From the NCBI RefSeq assembly GCF_014647535.1, contig NZ_BMPJ01000012.1:1-63485 (forward strand): a stretch of 63,485 nt of DNA, in the 5' to 3' direction. The DNA is from Thermus composti. Its GTDB lineage: Bacteria; Deinococcota; Deinococci; Deinococcales; Thermaceae. Positions within the stretch are counted from its first letter, which is position 1. Each line of letters starts with the position of its first letter. The notes below the pieces were generated by a model. It was not told where the DNA came from. It made no database searches and saw only the letters and a program-made list of their open reading frames with translations. This document shows positions 48,041 to 55,760 of the stretch, one piece after another. Position numbers and translations under genes: made by a program.

Positions 48041-48628
48041 ATGCGGTTCTGGCTTCTTCTCGCCTTCCTCCCCCTCCTCGCCGCCTGCGGGGAGCTCCCC
48101 GGGGCGGGGACGGAGGGGGAGTACCAGCTCTTGAACGCCGAGGAGCTCAGGATGCGGATCACCGCCTGGAACGGGACGCCCTTCCAGGGCACCCTCAGGG
48201 TCCTCACCCGGGAAGCCCCGGTGGTGGACGGGCGGGTCTACCTCTCCCTCCGGGGCCTCGTCCCCACCCCCGACCCCTACCTGGACGCCGACCCCTGGTG
48301 CACGGGCACCCAGGTCCAGGTGGCCTGGTGGAACGGGCGGAACGAGGTCAGGGGCGGGCTCTTCTACCCCGACGGCCTCGAGGCCCGCCTGGTCCTCCTT
48401 CCCCGGGCCCTCCCCTACCCCTACCCCGCCGAGGAATACTGGGCCCTGGTCTACACGGGAGAGGGGGTGGTGAAGAAGGGCCTCCAGGCGTGCGGGGGGA
48501 GGCAGGTCCAGTACGACCTGGAGCTCTCCCCCGGATGGAACCTGGTCTACGCCGAGCCACCCACCCCGGAGCACGCCGCCTGGGTGTACGGCAGGCAAGA
48601 GGCCTACTGGAAGGTGAAGGCCCGCTGA
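48041..48628 (+). CDS. Lipoprotein, 195 aa
   Basis: ATG 6 nt after AGGAGGT; signal with lipobox (FLPLLAAC). Mature part beta-rich with two further cysteines (DPWCTG; QACGGRQ). Short relative of the lipoproteins at 22896; function unknown. Confidence 0.65.
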   Translation: MRFWLLLAFLPLLAACGELPGAGTEGEYQLLNAEELRMRITAWNGTPFQGTLRVLTREAPVVDGRVYLSLRGLVPTPDPYLDADPWCTGTQVQVAWWNGRNEVRGGLFYPDGLEARLVLLPRALPYPYPAEEYWALVYTGEGVVKKGLQACGGRQVQYDLELSPGWNLVYAEPPTPEHAAWVYGRQEAYWKVKAR

Positions 48629-48654
48629 GGGGGCCGCCCCCCGCCCCCTTTTTT
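48628..48654 (+). terminator. Intrinsic terminator with T6
   Basis: GGGGGC (629-634), loop, GCCCCC (643-648) and six T directly after. Ends the small-gene operon just before inverted repeat S5. Confidence 0.7.
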
Positions 48655-48700
48655 CTTAGCTACACGGGGGGCAAAGGAAGAGGGGGCGTGTAGCTAAGAT
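48653..48700. repeat. 48-bp inverted repeat, site S5
   Basis: Arms TTCTTAGCTACACG and CGTGTAGCTAAGAT; centre GGGGGCAAAGGAAGAGGGGG is purine-rich, i.e. in the opposite orientation to S1-S4. The last two bases are the AT of the next gene's ATG. Confidence 0.88.
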
Positions 48701-49049
48701 GCTGGAAAAAGCCCTCGTCCGCCTGAAGGAGGAGCTCGCCGCCCTCGAGGCCCGCCTGGAGGAGGAGCGCAAGGCCCTCGAGGCCCTCTCCCCCCTCCCC
48801 GTCTACTGGCGGCGGGTCAAGTGCGGGAAGGAGCGTTGCCGGAAGTGCCCCCACGGGCCCTACCCCTACCTCAAGGTGAAGAAGGGGGGCCGGTGGCGGT
48901 GGAAGTACCTGGGCAAGGGGTGGCAACCCCCCGAGGGCTTCGTCCGACCCCGGGAGTTCCTGGAGGCCCTGGCCCGCTACAAGGCCCTCCTGAGGCGGCG
49001 GGAGGCCCTCCTGGAGCGCCTGGCGGAGGCGGAGCGGGCCCTTCGCTGA
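48699..49049 (+). CDS. DUF6788-like zinc-binding protein
   Basis: 116 residues. Two coiled-coil helices frame VYWRRVKCGKERCRKCPHGPY and LGKGW, the cysteine/histidine pattern (CGKxxCxxCxxG..HGPY) of small DUF6788-type proteins common on mobile elements. The ATG overlaps the right arm of inverted repeat S5, so the mRNA would be leaderless or begin in the repeat. Confidence 0.65.
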   Translation: MLEKALVRLKEELAALEARLEEERKALEALSPLPVYWRRVKCGKERCRKCPHGPYPYLKVKKGGRWRWKYLGKGWQPPEGFVRPREFLEALARYKALLRRREALLERLAEAERALR

Positions 49050-49060
49050 GCAGACATTGC

Positions 49061-49066
49061 TATAAT
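49061..49066 (+). promoter_or_regulatory. -10 box of exported-protein cluster
   Basis: TATAAT 8 nt before the ATG at 49075; -35 region unclear. Lies 11 nt after the stop of the previous gene. Confidence 0.6.
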
Positions 49067-49074
49067 GCGGTATT

Positions 49075-50280
49075 ATGCGCCGCATCATGTTGCCACTTCT
49101 CTCCCTCCTGGGCCTCGCCCTCGCCCAGACCTCCAAGACCTGCACCGTGCGGTACACCCCTCCCGACTACCCCGAGCTTCCCGCGGGGAGGCCCCAGGTC
49201 TACCTCACCGTCTCCCCCACCGCCCTGAGTTCTCCTGGGGCCTTTACCGTGCGGGCCTGGACCTCCTCCCCCTCCACCACGGCCTGGGTGCGGGTGCGGT
49301 GGACAGGAAGCCAGCTCGCCACCAAGGACGAGGGGCCGGGGGGCTTCACTTACCCCGCCCTCCTCTCCCCCAACCCGGTCCAGGGGTGCCCCGAGGTCCA
49401 GGTGTCCACCCGAAACCTCTCCTTCCGGGACAACGGCTTCCACAGCTTCACGGCGGAAGCCTTCGTCTACTGGAAGGAGTGGCGGGAGGACTGGTCCTGC
49501 AAGTACCGGGACTCCCAGGGTGAAGAGCAGACAACCACGGTGACCACCTCTGGGGGCGCGCCGGGGTCTCCCTACTACGCCTGCACCCTCCTCCGGGGCT
49601 ACTGGGTGCCCCTGAGCGGGACGATCTCCACCTCGGGGCGGGGGGCGGCCTACCTCACCTGGGAGCGGGAGCTCTCCTACGATCAGGTCCTCCAGGAGTT
49701 CGCCCACCGTCTGGTGGAGGACCACAAGCAGGCGGGGGCCTCCATGCTCGCCTACGCCTACGCCAAGGAGGTCCCGGAGCCCGTGCGGAGCGCCCTCGCC
49801 AAGGTGGCCCAGGGGTACTTCTACGACTGTAATCGCCTCGGGATCTGTAAGAGGGCGGACCCGGCGGGGGAGATCAAGGTCCTCACGGACGTCCCCAGCA
49901 TCCTCTACGGCCTCCTCTACACCGGGAGGCTTTGCGGGGGGTTCATCACCTTCTGCTTCGGCCAGCAGAACGCCCGGGGCGCGGACATCGGCCCCAAGGT
50001 GGAGATCAAGACCTTCCTCATGGTCAAGGGGTTTCGGCACGACTACCTCCTCATGGACCGGGTGATCCCCCGCAAGTACTACGACCCCTCGGACCCCGAG
50101 TACCCCGCGGTGCCCCAGGACGAGCGGAACCAGGTCCTCCAGGGGTGCCAGACCTACAAGGACACCCCGGAGGGCAGGCGGTGCCTGGCCCTGGCGGAGA
50201 CCCCCACGGGCCTGGTGCCCACGCTGAAGACCCTCTTGATGATTGACCCCATGTTCCAGCGGGGGAGGCAGTACCCGTAG
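49075..50280 (+). CDS. Exported Cys-containing protein, 401 aa
   Basis: Signal peptide (RIMLPLLSLLGLALAQ). Nine or so cysteines in the mature protein in spaced pairs (C-TVRY, CPEVQ, CKYRD, YYAC, YDCNRLGIC, LCGGFITFC), suggesting disulphides. N-terminal beta domain, C-terminal helical. First of four exported genes in a row. TraU/TraN-like proteins of F-type systems are similarly Cys-rich, but no direct match is seen. Confidence 0.6.
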   Translation: MRRIMLPLLSLLGLALAQTSKTCTVRYTPPDYPELPAGRPQVYLTVSPTALSSPGAFTVRAWTSSPSTTAWVRVRWTGSQLATKDEGPGGFTYPALLSPNPVQGCPEVQVSTRNLSFRDNGFHSFTAEAFVYWKEWREDWSCKYRDSQGEEQTTTVTTSGGAPGSPYYACTLLRGYWVPLSGTISTSGRGAAYLTWERELSYDQVLQEFAHRLVEDHKQAGASMLAYAYAKEVPEPVRSALAKVAQGYFYDCNRLGICKRADPAGEIKVLTDVPSILYGLLYTGRLCGGFITFCFGQQNARGADIGPKVEIKTFLMVKGFRHDYLLMDRVIPRKYYDPSDPEYPAVPQDERNQVLQGCQTYKDTPEGRRCLALAETPTGLVPTLKTLLMIDPMFQRGRQYP

Positions 50281-50290
50281 GAGGTGCGGT

Positions 50291-52117
50291 GTGAGAAGGT
50301 TTAGCCCTCTCCTTCTCCTCTCCACCCTCGCCCTAGCCCAGGTGGGCCTCGTGGACGGCCCCCGTCCCTCCACGGAGGTGCGGGGGACGCTCCAGGGGAA
50401 CGCCCGGGAGGGGTACAGCGTGGTGGTGGAGTTTTTGGTGGAGAGCGGGGCCAACCCGACGCAGGGGACGACCACCCAGCCCCTCTCCTGGAACGGGAGG
50501 CTCTACCTCTGCGTCTCCGGGTGCGACTACTTCACCCTCTCGGGGTACGCCCCGAACACCCCCTACAACGGGGCGGTCTTCAACCTCTACGACTCAGGGA
50601 ACCGCCTCCGGGGGCGGGCCTCGGTGAGCACGGTCTACGACTTCCTAGGCCGCCCCTCCTACCACCAGGTGCAGTACGCCGTCTGGCCCCTCCAGGGGGC
50701 CAAGACCTGGATGCCCTCCCCGGACAACCCCGTGCCCCTGGAGGCGGGGGGGTGGCTCACCGTGAGGCCCCCTGGAGGAAGTGCTAGGGAGCGGTACCGC
50801 TACCCCGGCATGGAGTCCTACCAGCCTCCCTCGGTCCAGGGGTCCATCCTCTCGGGGATCTCCCCGGCGGACCGGGACGTGGTGGCGAAGAGCGTCCTCT
50901 CCTCCCTGGGCGATCTCCGGGCCTTCTACGCCCGCCAGCCCCGGGGGAGCACCCTCTGGTTCTTCGTCCCCGAGGTCTCCGCGTGGACCCAAACCCTGGC
51001 CCAGGAGTTCCGGGCGCGAAACGGGGGGCAGGAGCGCTTCGTAGTCCCGGAGGGGACGGCGAGGAGCTACTGCTCCCTCTACCGGAACGACGCCCGCTTC
51101 CACGTGATGCCCCGGGACACCCTCTCCAAGGAGCAGGCCTTCGCCGTCATCTACCCGCCCTCCGGGGACACCCAGAAGGGGGCGGTGATGGCGGGGCGCT
51201 ACCTGGTGGACCGCCCGGACTGGCAGGAGACGGACTACCTCTCCTTCACCACGCCCCTCTCTCCCACTCAGGAGGGGCTTCCCGAGGCCCGGGCTCTGGT
51301 GTGGGGGTACATCTCTCAGGCGAACCTGAAGGCCCGGGTGGAGTTCAAGGATTGGGCTTTGGCTCCCTTCACCAACTGGTACGCCAGCCTCGGGGAGAAG
51401 TCCAAGGACTGGGACGGGCGTTTCAGCGCCGTGGTGGGACGGGGGACCGAGGATTTTCGCCTGCAGGGGTGGACTTCCGGGGCTACCTGGAGCGGGGTGC
51501 GGCACTTCCCCGTGTCGGACACTCAGGGGCAGTACCGGGGGGATGCCTACGTGTACGCCCAGGGAGGGACGACCACCCTCTACAACCTGGGCACCTACTA
51601 CGGCCTGATCACCCCGGAGGGGCTTCGGTTCAGCTACGGGGGGCAGACCTACACCCTGAAGTCCTGTAGCGGGTGGGGCCGATGGACCTGTTCGGTGGTG
51701 GACGGCTCGGGGCGCTCGGTGGGGACGGCCCTGTTGGACAGCTACTACATGGCTCCCCCGGACTACGAGCAGGTCCTCGTCCTCCGGCAGGTGGTTCTGA
51801 CCACCGAGTTTCGCTACACGGGCTACGCCTACCTCCGGGGGTGGCAGGAGACCTGGCGCTACGCCACGGACAACGACCGCCCCGTGGAGGCCTTCGGGTA
51901 CGTGACGGCGGAGGGGAAGCGGTACCGGGTCCCCGGCCTCGAGGGCTACCTCCAGCCCACGGGGAAGGACCTTGAAGTGGCCGAGGGCGACCCCTACGTG
52001 AGCTACGTCACCCGCTCCATCTCGCCCCAGGGGAACCCCCTCGCCGGGACGGGGCGGGAGGAGGCCAAGGTGTGGTTCAAGCCCCTCAGGGACTGGTGCG
52101 CGGAAAGGGGGTTGTGA
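50291..52117 (+). CDS. Exported protein, 608 aa
   Basis: GTG after GTAGGAGGTGC; signal (SPLLLLSTLALAQ). Tyr/Gly-rich beta protein with few cysteines; YxGxAYL and WxxxVRxFP-type repeats suggest several beta-sandwich modules. Unrecognised; probably a surface or envelope protein. Confidence 0.6.
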   Translation: MRRFSPLLLLSTLALAQVGLVDGPRPSTEVRGTLQGNAREGYSVVVEFLVESGANPTQGTTTQPLSWNGRLYLCVSGCDYFTLSGYAPNTPYNGAVFNLYDSGNRLRGRASVSTVYDFLGRPSYHQVQYAVWPLQGAKTWMPSPDNPVPLEAGGWLTVRPPGGSARERYRYPGMESYQPPSVQGSILSGISPADRDVVAKSVLSSLGDLRAFYARQPRGSTLWFFVPEVSAWTQTLAQEFRARNGGQERFVVPEGTARSYCSLYRNDARFHVMPRDTLSKEQAFAVIYPPSGDTQKGAVMAGRYLVDRPDWQETDYLSFTTPLSPTQEGLPEARALVWGYISQANLKARVEFKDWALAPFTNWYASLGEKSKDWDGRFSAVVGRGTEDFRLQGWTSGATWSGVRHFPVSDTQGQYRGDAYVYAQGGTTTLYNLGTYYGLITPEGLRFSYGGQTYTLKSCSGWGRWTCSVVDGSGRSVGTALLDSYYMAPPDYEQVLVLRQVVLTTEFRYTGYAYLRGWQETWRYATDNDRPVEAFGYVTAEGKRYRVPGLEGYLQPTGKDLEVAEGDPYVSYVTRSISPQGNPLAGTGREEAKVWFKPLRDWCAERGL

Positions 52118-52118
52118 G

Positions 52119-53957
52119 ATGCGGTGGGTTTGGGCGCTCTTCCTCTTCTCCCTAGCCCTGGCCCAGGGGCCCACCTACGAGGACTGGACCAAGTACCTGC
52201 TCTCCGCCCCGGACTACCGCTTGGAGCAGGTGCTGAAGGGGAAGTGGCCCTACCTGGAGGTGTTGAGGAAGGACCGCTTCCGGGACTACCAGAAGGGAAG
52301 GTGCGACCCCACCCAGGGTCAGGACTGCTCCGGGAGGCTTCCCTGGGCCGAGGCCCAGAGCCACGAGTTCTACCTCCCCCTCTCCAGCCTCGAGGCCACC
52401 CGGGAGGTGGCGCGGGACCTCAGGAAGGCCTGGCAACGCTTTGAGGAGCGCTACTACTGGAGGGTCATCACCGAGCTCAACAACCCCGCCTTCTGGTTCG
52501 CCTACTGCCTCGCCGGGGTGAAGGGGCCGGAGCTAAATCCTCCTCTCCCCGAGTTCAAGCTCATGGTGCCCTCCGAGGGGGTGGACACGGCCTTCCTTCA
52601 GGCGGCCACCCGGTCCTCTCCCCTGGACCTGGGGAAGTGGGCTTCGGCGGGGCTCCACAAGCTGGACAAGTACCTCCCCGTGCCCCAGGTGGACCCGAAG
52701 GAGTTCTGCGACGGCCTCGGGATGCAGATCCTGCCCCTCATGTACATCCCGGGGTTCAAGGTCCTGGTCCAGGGGTACGAGGTCTTCCGCACCCCGGGCT
52801 ACCCCTCCCGCCCCTTCTGGTTCAACGAGGCGGAGGCCAACGCCCGGGTGGAGCGGGCCATGCAGAAGGCCCTCACGGACTACTACGCCGACTACCTGAA
52901 GGAGGTGGCGAGGGTCCTCCTTACCCCGAGGCCCAGCACCCCCCAGGACCTCCTCTCCTTACTTCCTAGGGACTTCAGGAGCCTGGGGAGCCCCAAGGCC
53001 TACCTCCCCGTGCCCTGGCAGGGCCACCTCCTTGGGGCGGGGGGCGTGGTGGCCCCGGTCTACACCCAGCTCTTCCCCACGGACCTCACCGCCCTCTGGG
53101 ACCAAGTGCAGGCCATCTGGGACACCTACAAACGGCTCATCGACCGGGCGGGGAGCGACCTGGAGAAGGTGTACCTCTATGTCCACTTCTACCGCTCGGC
53201 CAAGACCCTCTTTGACTCCCGGGCCTTCCTGGGCCTTCCAGGGGTGGACACCCTGAAGGGGAACCTGGAGAACCTGGTGAACGCCCCCTTGAGGGCCCTC
53301 ACCGGGGCGATCCCCGTCCTCAAGGGGTGCGCGGGGGACCTGGACCGGGTGGTCTCGTGCGCGGCCACGGCCCTCATGACCCTGGACCAGGCGGTGAAGG
53401 CCAAGGGGGAGGTGGAGAAGCTCACCGGGGGGAAGCCCCAGGATGAGCCCCTGAAGGCGAAGGAAGCCCCGGGCCTCTGGAAGTTCGAGGAGGCCAAGCG
53501 CTGGCTTCCCCCCTCCTCCCTCCCCGTCTACGAGGCCTTCGGGTACGCCTCTTTCTTCCAGGCCACGAACTTTCTGGAGGTGACCACGGTCCCCGACATC
53601 CGCAATGTGGACCTCTCCCAGGTGAACCTGGGGAACTGGATGGGGTGGGCCTGGAGCCAGCTCTCCCGCCTGGTGGTCTACTGGCACGTGCCCCTCACCA
53701 TCGACATCCGGGTGGAATACTGCCCCCCTTGCGTCATCGCCTACCCCTCGCTTCCCCTGGAAGGCCCCGTCCAGCCCCTGGGAGTCCCGCCCTACGTGCT
53801 TCCCTTCGCCCTGGAGCGGACGCATTGGCGCTGGGTCTCCGTGCCCGAGGGGTACGAGGTGCCGGGGGTGCGGGGAGCCCCCTACACCCTGGTCTCGGAC
53901 CTTTCGGCCTACGCCCTGGACCTGAGGGCGCTCTATCGGCCCCTCCTCGGGAGGTGA
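52119..53957 (+). CDS. Exported protein, 612 aa
   Basis: ATG 1 nt after the previous stop; signal (WVWALFLFSLALAQG). Mostly helical, with cysteines near 66, 72, 131 and 203 and at 540. KAYLPVPWQGHLLGAGGVVA and a C-terminal region RVEYCPPCVIAYPSLPLEGP stand out; the CPPC could be redox-active. Unrecognised. Confidence 0.6.
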   Translation: MRWVWALFLFSLALAQGPTYEDWTKYLLSAPDYRLEQVLKGKWPYLEVLRKDRFRDYQKGRCDPTQGQDCSGRLPWAEAQSHEFYLPLSSLEATREVARDLRKAWQRFEERYYWRVITELNNPAFWFAYCLAGVKGPELNPPLPEFKLMVPSEGVDTAFLQAATRSSPLDLGKWASAGLHKLDKYLPVPQVDPKEFCDGLGMQILPLMYIPGFKVLVQGYEVFRTPGYPSRPFWFNEAEANARVERAMQKALTDYYADYLKEVARVLLTPRPSTPQDLLSLLPRDFRSLGSPKAYLPVPWQGHLLGAGGVVAPVYTQLFPTDLTALWDQVQAIWDTYKRLIDRAGSDLEKVYLYVHFYRSAKTLFDSRAFLGLPGVDTLKGNLENLVNAPLRALTGAIPVLKGCAGDLDRVVSCAATALMTLDQAVKAKGEVEKLTGGKPQDEPLKAKEAPGLWKFEEAKRWLPPSSLPVYEAFGYASFFQATNFLEVTTVPDIRNVDLSQVNLGNWMGWAWSQLSRLVVYWHVPLTIDIRVEYCPPCVIAYPSLPLEGPVQPLGVPPYVLPFALERTHWRWVSVPEGYEVPGVRGAPYTLVSDLSAYALDLRALYRPLLGR

Positions 53958-53959
53958 AG

Positions 53960-54724
53960 ATGCGGAAAGCGTTCTTGACCCTTTTGGTAGCCCTTACCCC
54001 GGCCCTGGCCCAGTTCGACTGGCTCTCCAACCTGGACTGGGGCGGGATCAGCAACAACCTGAACAAGGTCAGCCAGGTGCTCTCGTGCGACCCCAGTAGT
54101 CTCGCCCAACTGGACTTCTCCCAGCCCTCCCTGGTCCTCCGGGGGGTGTACCGGGTGACGAAGTGCGTCCTGTGCACCACCCTCAAGATGTGCGGCCTCC
54201 CGGACGACATGCTCTACCCCGCCTCTTGGGGAGAGATCCAGAGGGCCCTCCAGAGCGGCCAGGAGGTGATGGTGGTGGGCTCGGGGGCCGGGGTGGAGGC
54301 GTTGGCCCGCTACCTCGGGCTCATCCTGCACGGAGGGGGGTGCCAGAACATCTCCTACGGGGGCGTGCCCATCTACACCTGCCCGCCGGGAGGGATACGG
54401 ATTCCTAAAGCGTACATCGTCACGGACGGGAAGACGGCGAGAAAGCTGGAGGCGGAGCTGAAGGAGGCGGTGAAGGAAGGCCTCCTCAAGGTGGTGGCCG
54501 TGGGGGGTGAGCGGGATGCCCCGGAGCTCTCCGGGGTCATCCTGGGTCTGCCCATCCTTTGGGCCGGGGGAAAGGGCTACCTCTTCGCCCCCGGATACAG
54601 CACCCCGGACCGCTGGCTCTGGCTCACCCCGGACGGCCCCGTCTCCAACAAAGTGGCCCTGGTGATGCGCCTAGCCACGAGCTACGTGGTGAGCGCCTCG
54701 AGGAGGCAGGAGGAGGTGAAGTGA
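53960..54724 (+). CDS. Exported PLD-like (degenerate) protein
   Basis: 254 residues, signal (RKAFLTLLVALTPALAQ). Cysteine-rich middle (KCVLCTTLKMC). The C-terminal half, EAVKEGLLKVVAVGGERD and DRWLWLTPDGPVSNKVA, has the same order of elements as the proteins at 19089 and 55092; no HxK motif. Confidence 0.6.
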   Translation: MRKAFLTLLVALTPALAQFDWLSNLDWGGISNNLNKVSQVLSCDPSSLAQLDFSQPSLVLRGVYRVTKCVLCTTLKMCGLPDDMLYPASWGEIQRALQSGQEVMVVGSGAGVEALARYLGLILHGGGCQNISYGGVPIYTCPPGGIRIPKAYIVTDGKTARKLEAELKEAVKEGLLKVVAVGGERDAPELSGVILGLPILWAGGKGYLFAPGYSTPDRWLWLTPDGPVSNKVALVMRLATSYVVSASRRQEEVK

Positions 54725-54755
54725 CTTGGGGGCTTCGCCCCACGGGAGAAGGCGT

Positions 54756-54968
54756 ATGCGGACGGATCTCGCGGAGTTCTGGCGGATCGTGGAAGAGGCT
54801 TCCTGGGTCAGGACAGACCCCACGGGGCAGTACTACCTGGTGCGCCACCCCGAGCTCGGGTGGCGGCTCTACCAGCGGGGGATTGAGGCGGCCTTTCTCC
54901 TCGCCGAGGGGGAGGAGGCGCTTTTCTGGGCCCCGGAGTTCCGGGTGCCGTTGCCGGAGGTGGCGTGA
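54756..54968 (+). CDS. Small protein, 70 aa
   Basis: ATG 24 nt after a GGGGGCTTCGCCCC hairpin, a variant of the recurrent element. Contains DPTGQYYLVRHPELGW, similar to SPTGSYYLVRR of the gene at 33614. Overlaps the next start by 1 nt. Confidence 0.6.
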   Translation: MRTDLAEFWRIVEEASWVRTDPTGQYYLVRHPELGWRLYQRGIEAAFLLAEGEEALFWAPEFRVPLPEVA

Positions 54969-55132
54969 TGGCGTGCCCCATGTGCGGGGGGAGGGGCATC
55001 ATCACAGTCCGCCTTCCCGATGGCCGGGAGGTGGAGACGGCTTGCCTGGAGTGCCTGGACCGGGAGGCGGAGGAAGCTTGGGAGGACGAGGATGAGGTGG
55101 AGAGGCTTTTTGAAAACGGGGAGCTCTTCTAG
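54968..55132 (+). CDS. Small zinc-ribbon protein, 54 aa
   Basis: CPMCGGRG and CLECLDRE make a DnaJ-like zinc site; acidic tail. A short relative of the protein at 34767. Confidence 0.6.
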   Translation: MACPMCGGRGIITVRLPDGREVETACLECLDREAEEAWEDEDEVERLFENGELF

Positions 55133-55514
55133 GCTCCTCGCCCTTCTCTTCCTCGCCCTGGCCCCCGCCCTGGCCCAGGGCCTGCCCCAGGTGCGGGAGC
55201 TCTCCGAGCGGGAGCTCTACTGGTTCCTGGCGAACCGGACCCAGGAGGTGGTGGCCGTGGGGCTTCCCCCGGCCTCCCTGGGGGAGGCCCTGAAGGAGAA
55301 GCGCCTCACCCTGGTCCTGGGGCGGGAGGTGCCTCCTCCCTGGGCCCGGGGGGCGAAGGTGGTGCGCCTCGGAGGGACGCCCATGGCCGGGTGGTTCCTC
55401 CTGGCGGACGGACGGTTCTTCGTGGCCCCCAAGGGGGCGGCCTTCGTGGTGGTGGAAAGCCCGGAGGTGGTGGCGGTTCTCCGGGGGTACTTCGCTGTGG
55501 CTTGGGGGAAGTAA
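55092..55514 (+). CDS. Exported PLD-like (degenerate) protein
   Basis: 140 residues; the ATG after GAGGACGAGG overlaps the zinc-ribbon gene by 41 nt. Signal LLALLFLALAPALAQ. EVVAVGLPPASLGEALKE and GWFLLADGRFFVAP parallel the proteins at 19089 and 53960. Probable small envelope protein. Confidence 0.55.
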   Translation: MRWRGFLKTGSSSRLLALLFLALAPALAQGLPQVRELSERELYWFLANRTQEVVAVGLPPASLGEALKEKRLTLVLGREVPPPWARGAKVVRLGGTPMAGWFLLADGRFFVAPKGAAFVVVESPEVVAVLRGYFAVAWGK

Positions 55515-55760
55515 ATGCGGGTTCTCCGGTTTGACGGAAGCCAGAAGCGGCGGGTCTACGAGACCCCCATGGGGGACGGGTGGGTCCAGGAGTGGCCCAC
55601 GGGGCGGTGCCGGGCCTGGTGGGAGGGCCCCGGAGGGGAGCGGGAAGACCTCGGGGACTTCCCCAGCCTGGAGGAGGCCTACGAGGCCCTCGAGGCGGCC
55701 TTCGCCCGGCGGGTAGCGGAGGTGGGCCTGGATGAGGAGGACCTGGAGCCTCCTTTTTAG
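55515..55760 (+). CDS. Small protein, 81 aa
   Basis: ATG directly after the previous stop. Trp-rich beta N-terminus (VQEWPTGRCRAWWEGPGG) and a helical end. Overlaps the next gene by 29 nt. Unrecognised. Confidence 0.55.
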   Translation: MRVLRFDGSQKRRVYETPMGDGWVQEWPTGRCRAWWEGPGGEREDLGDFPSLEEAYEALEAAFARRVAEVGLDEEDLEPPF

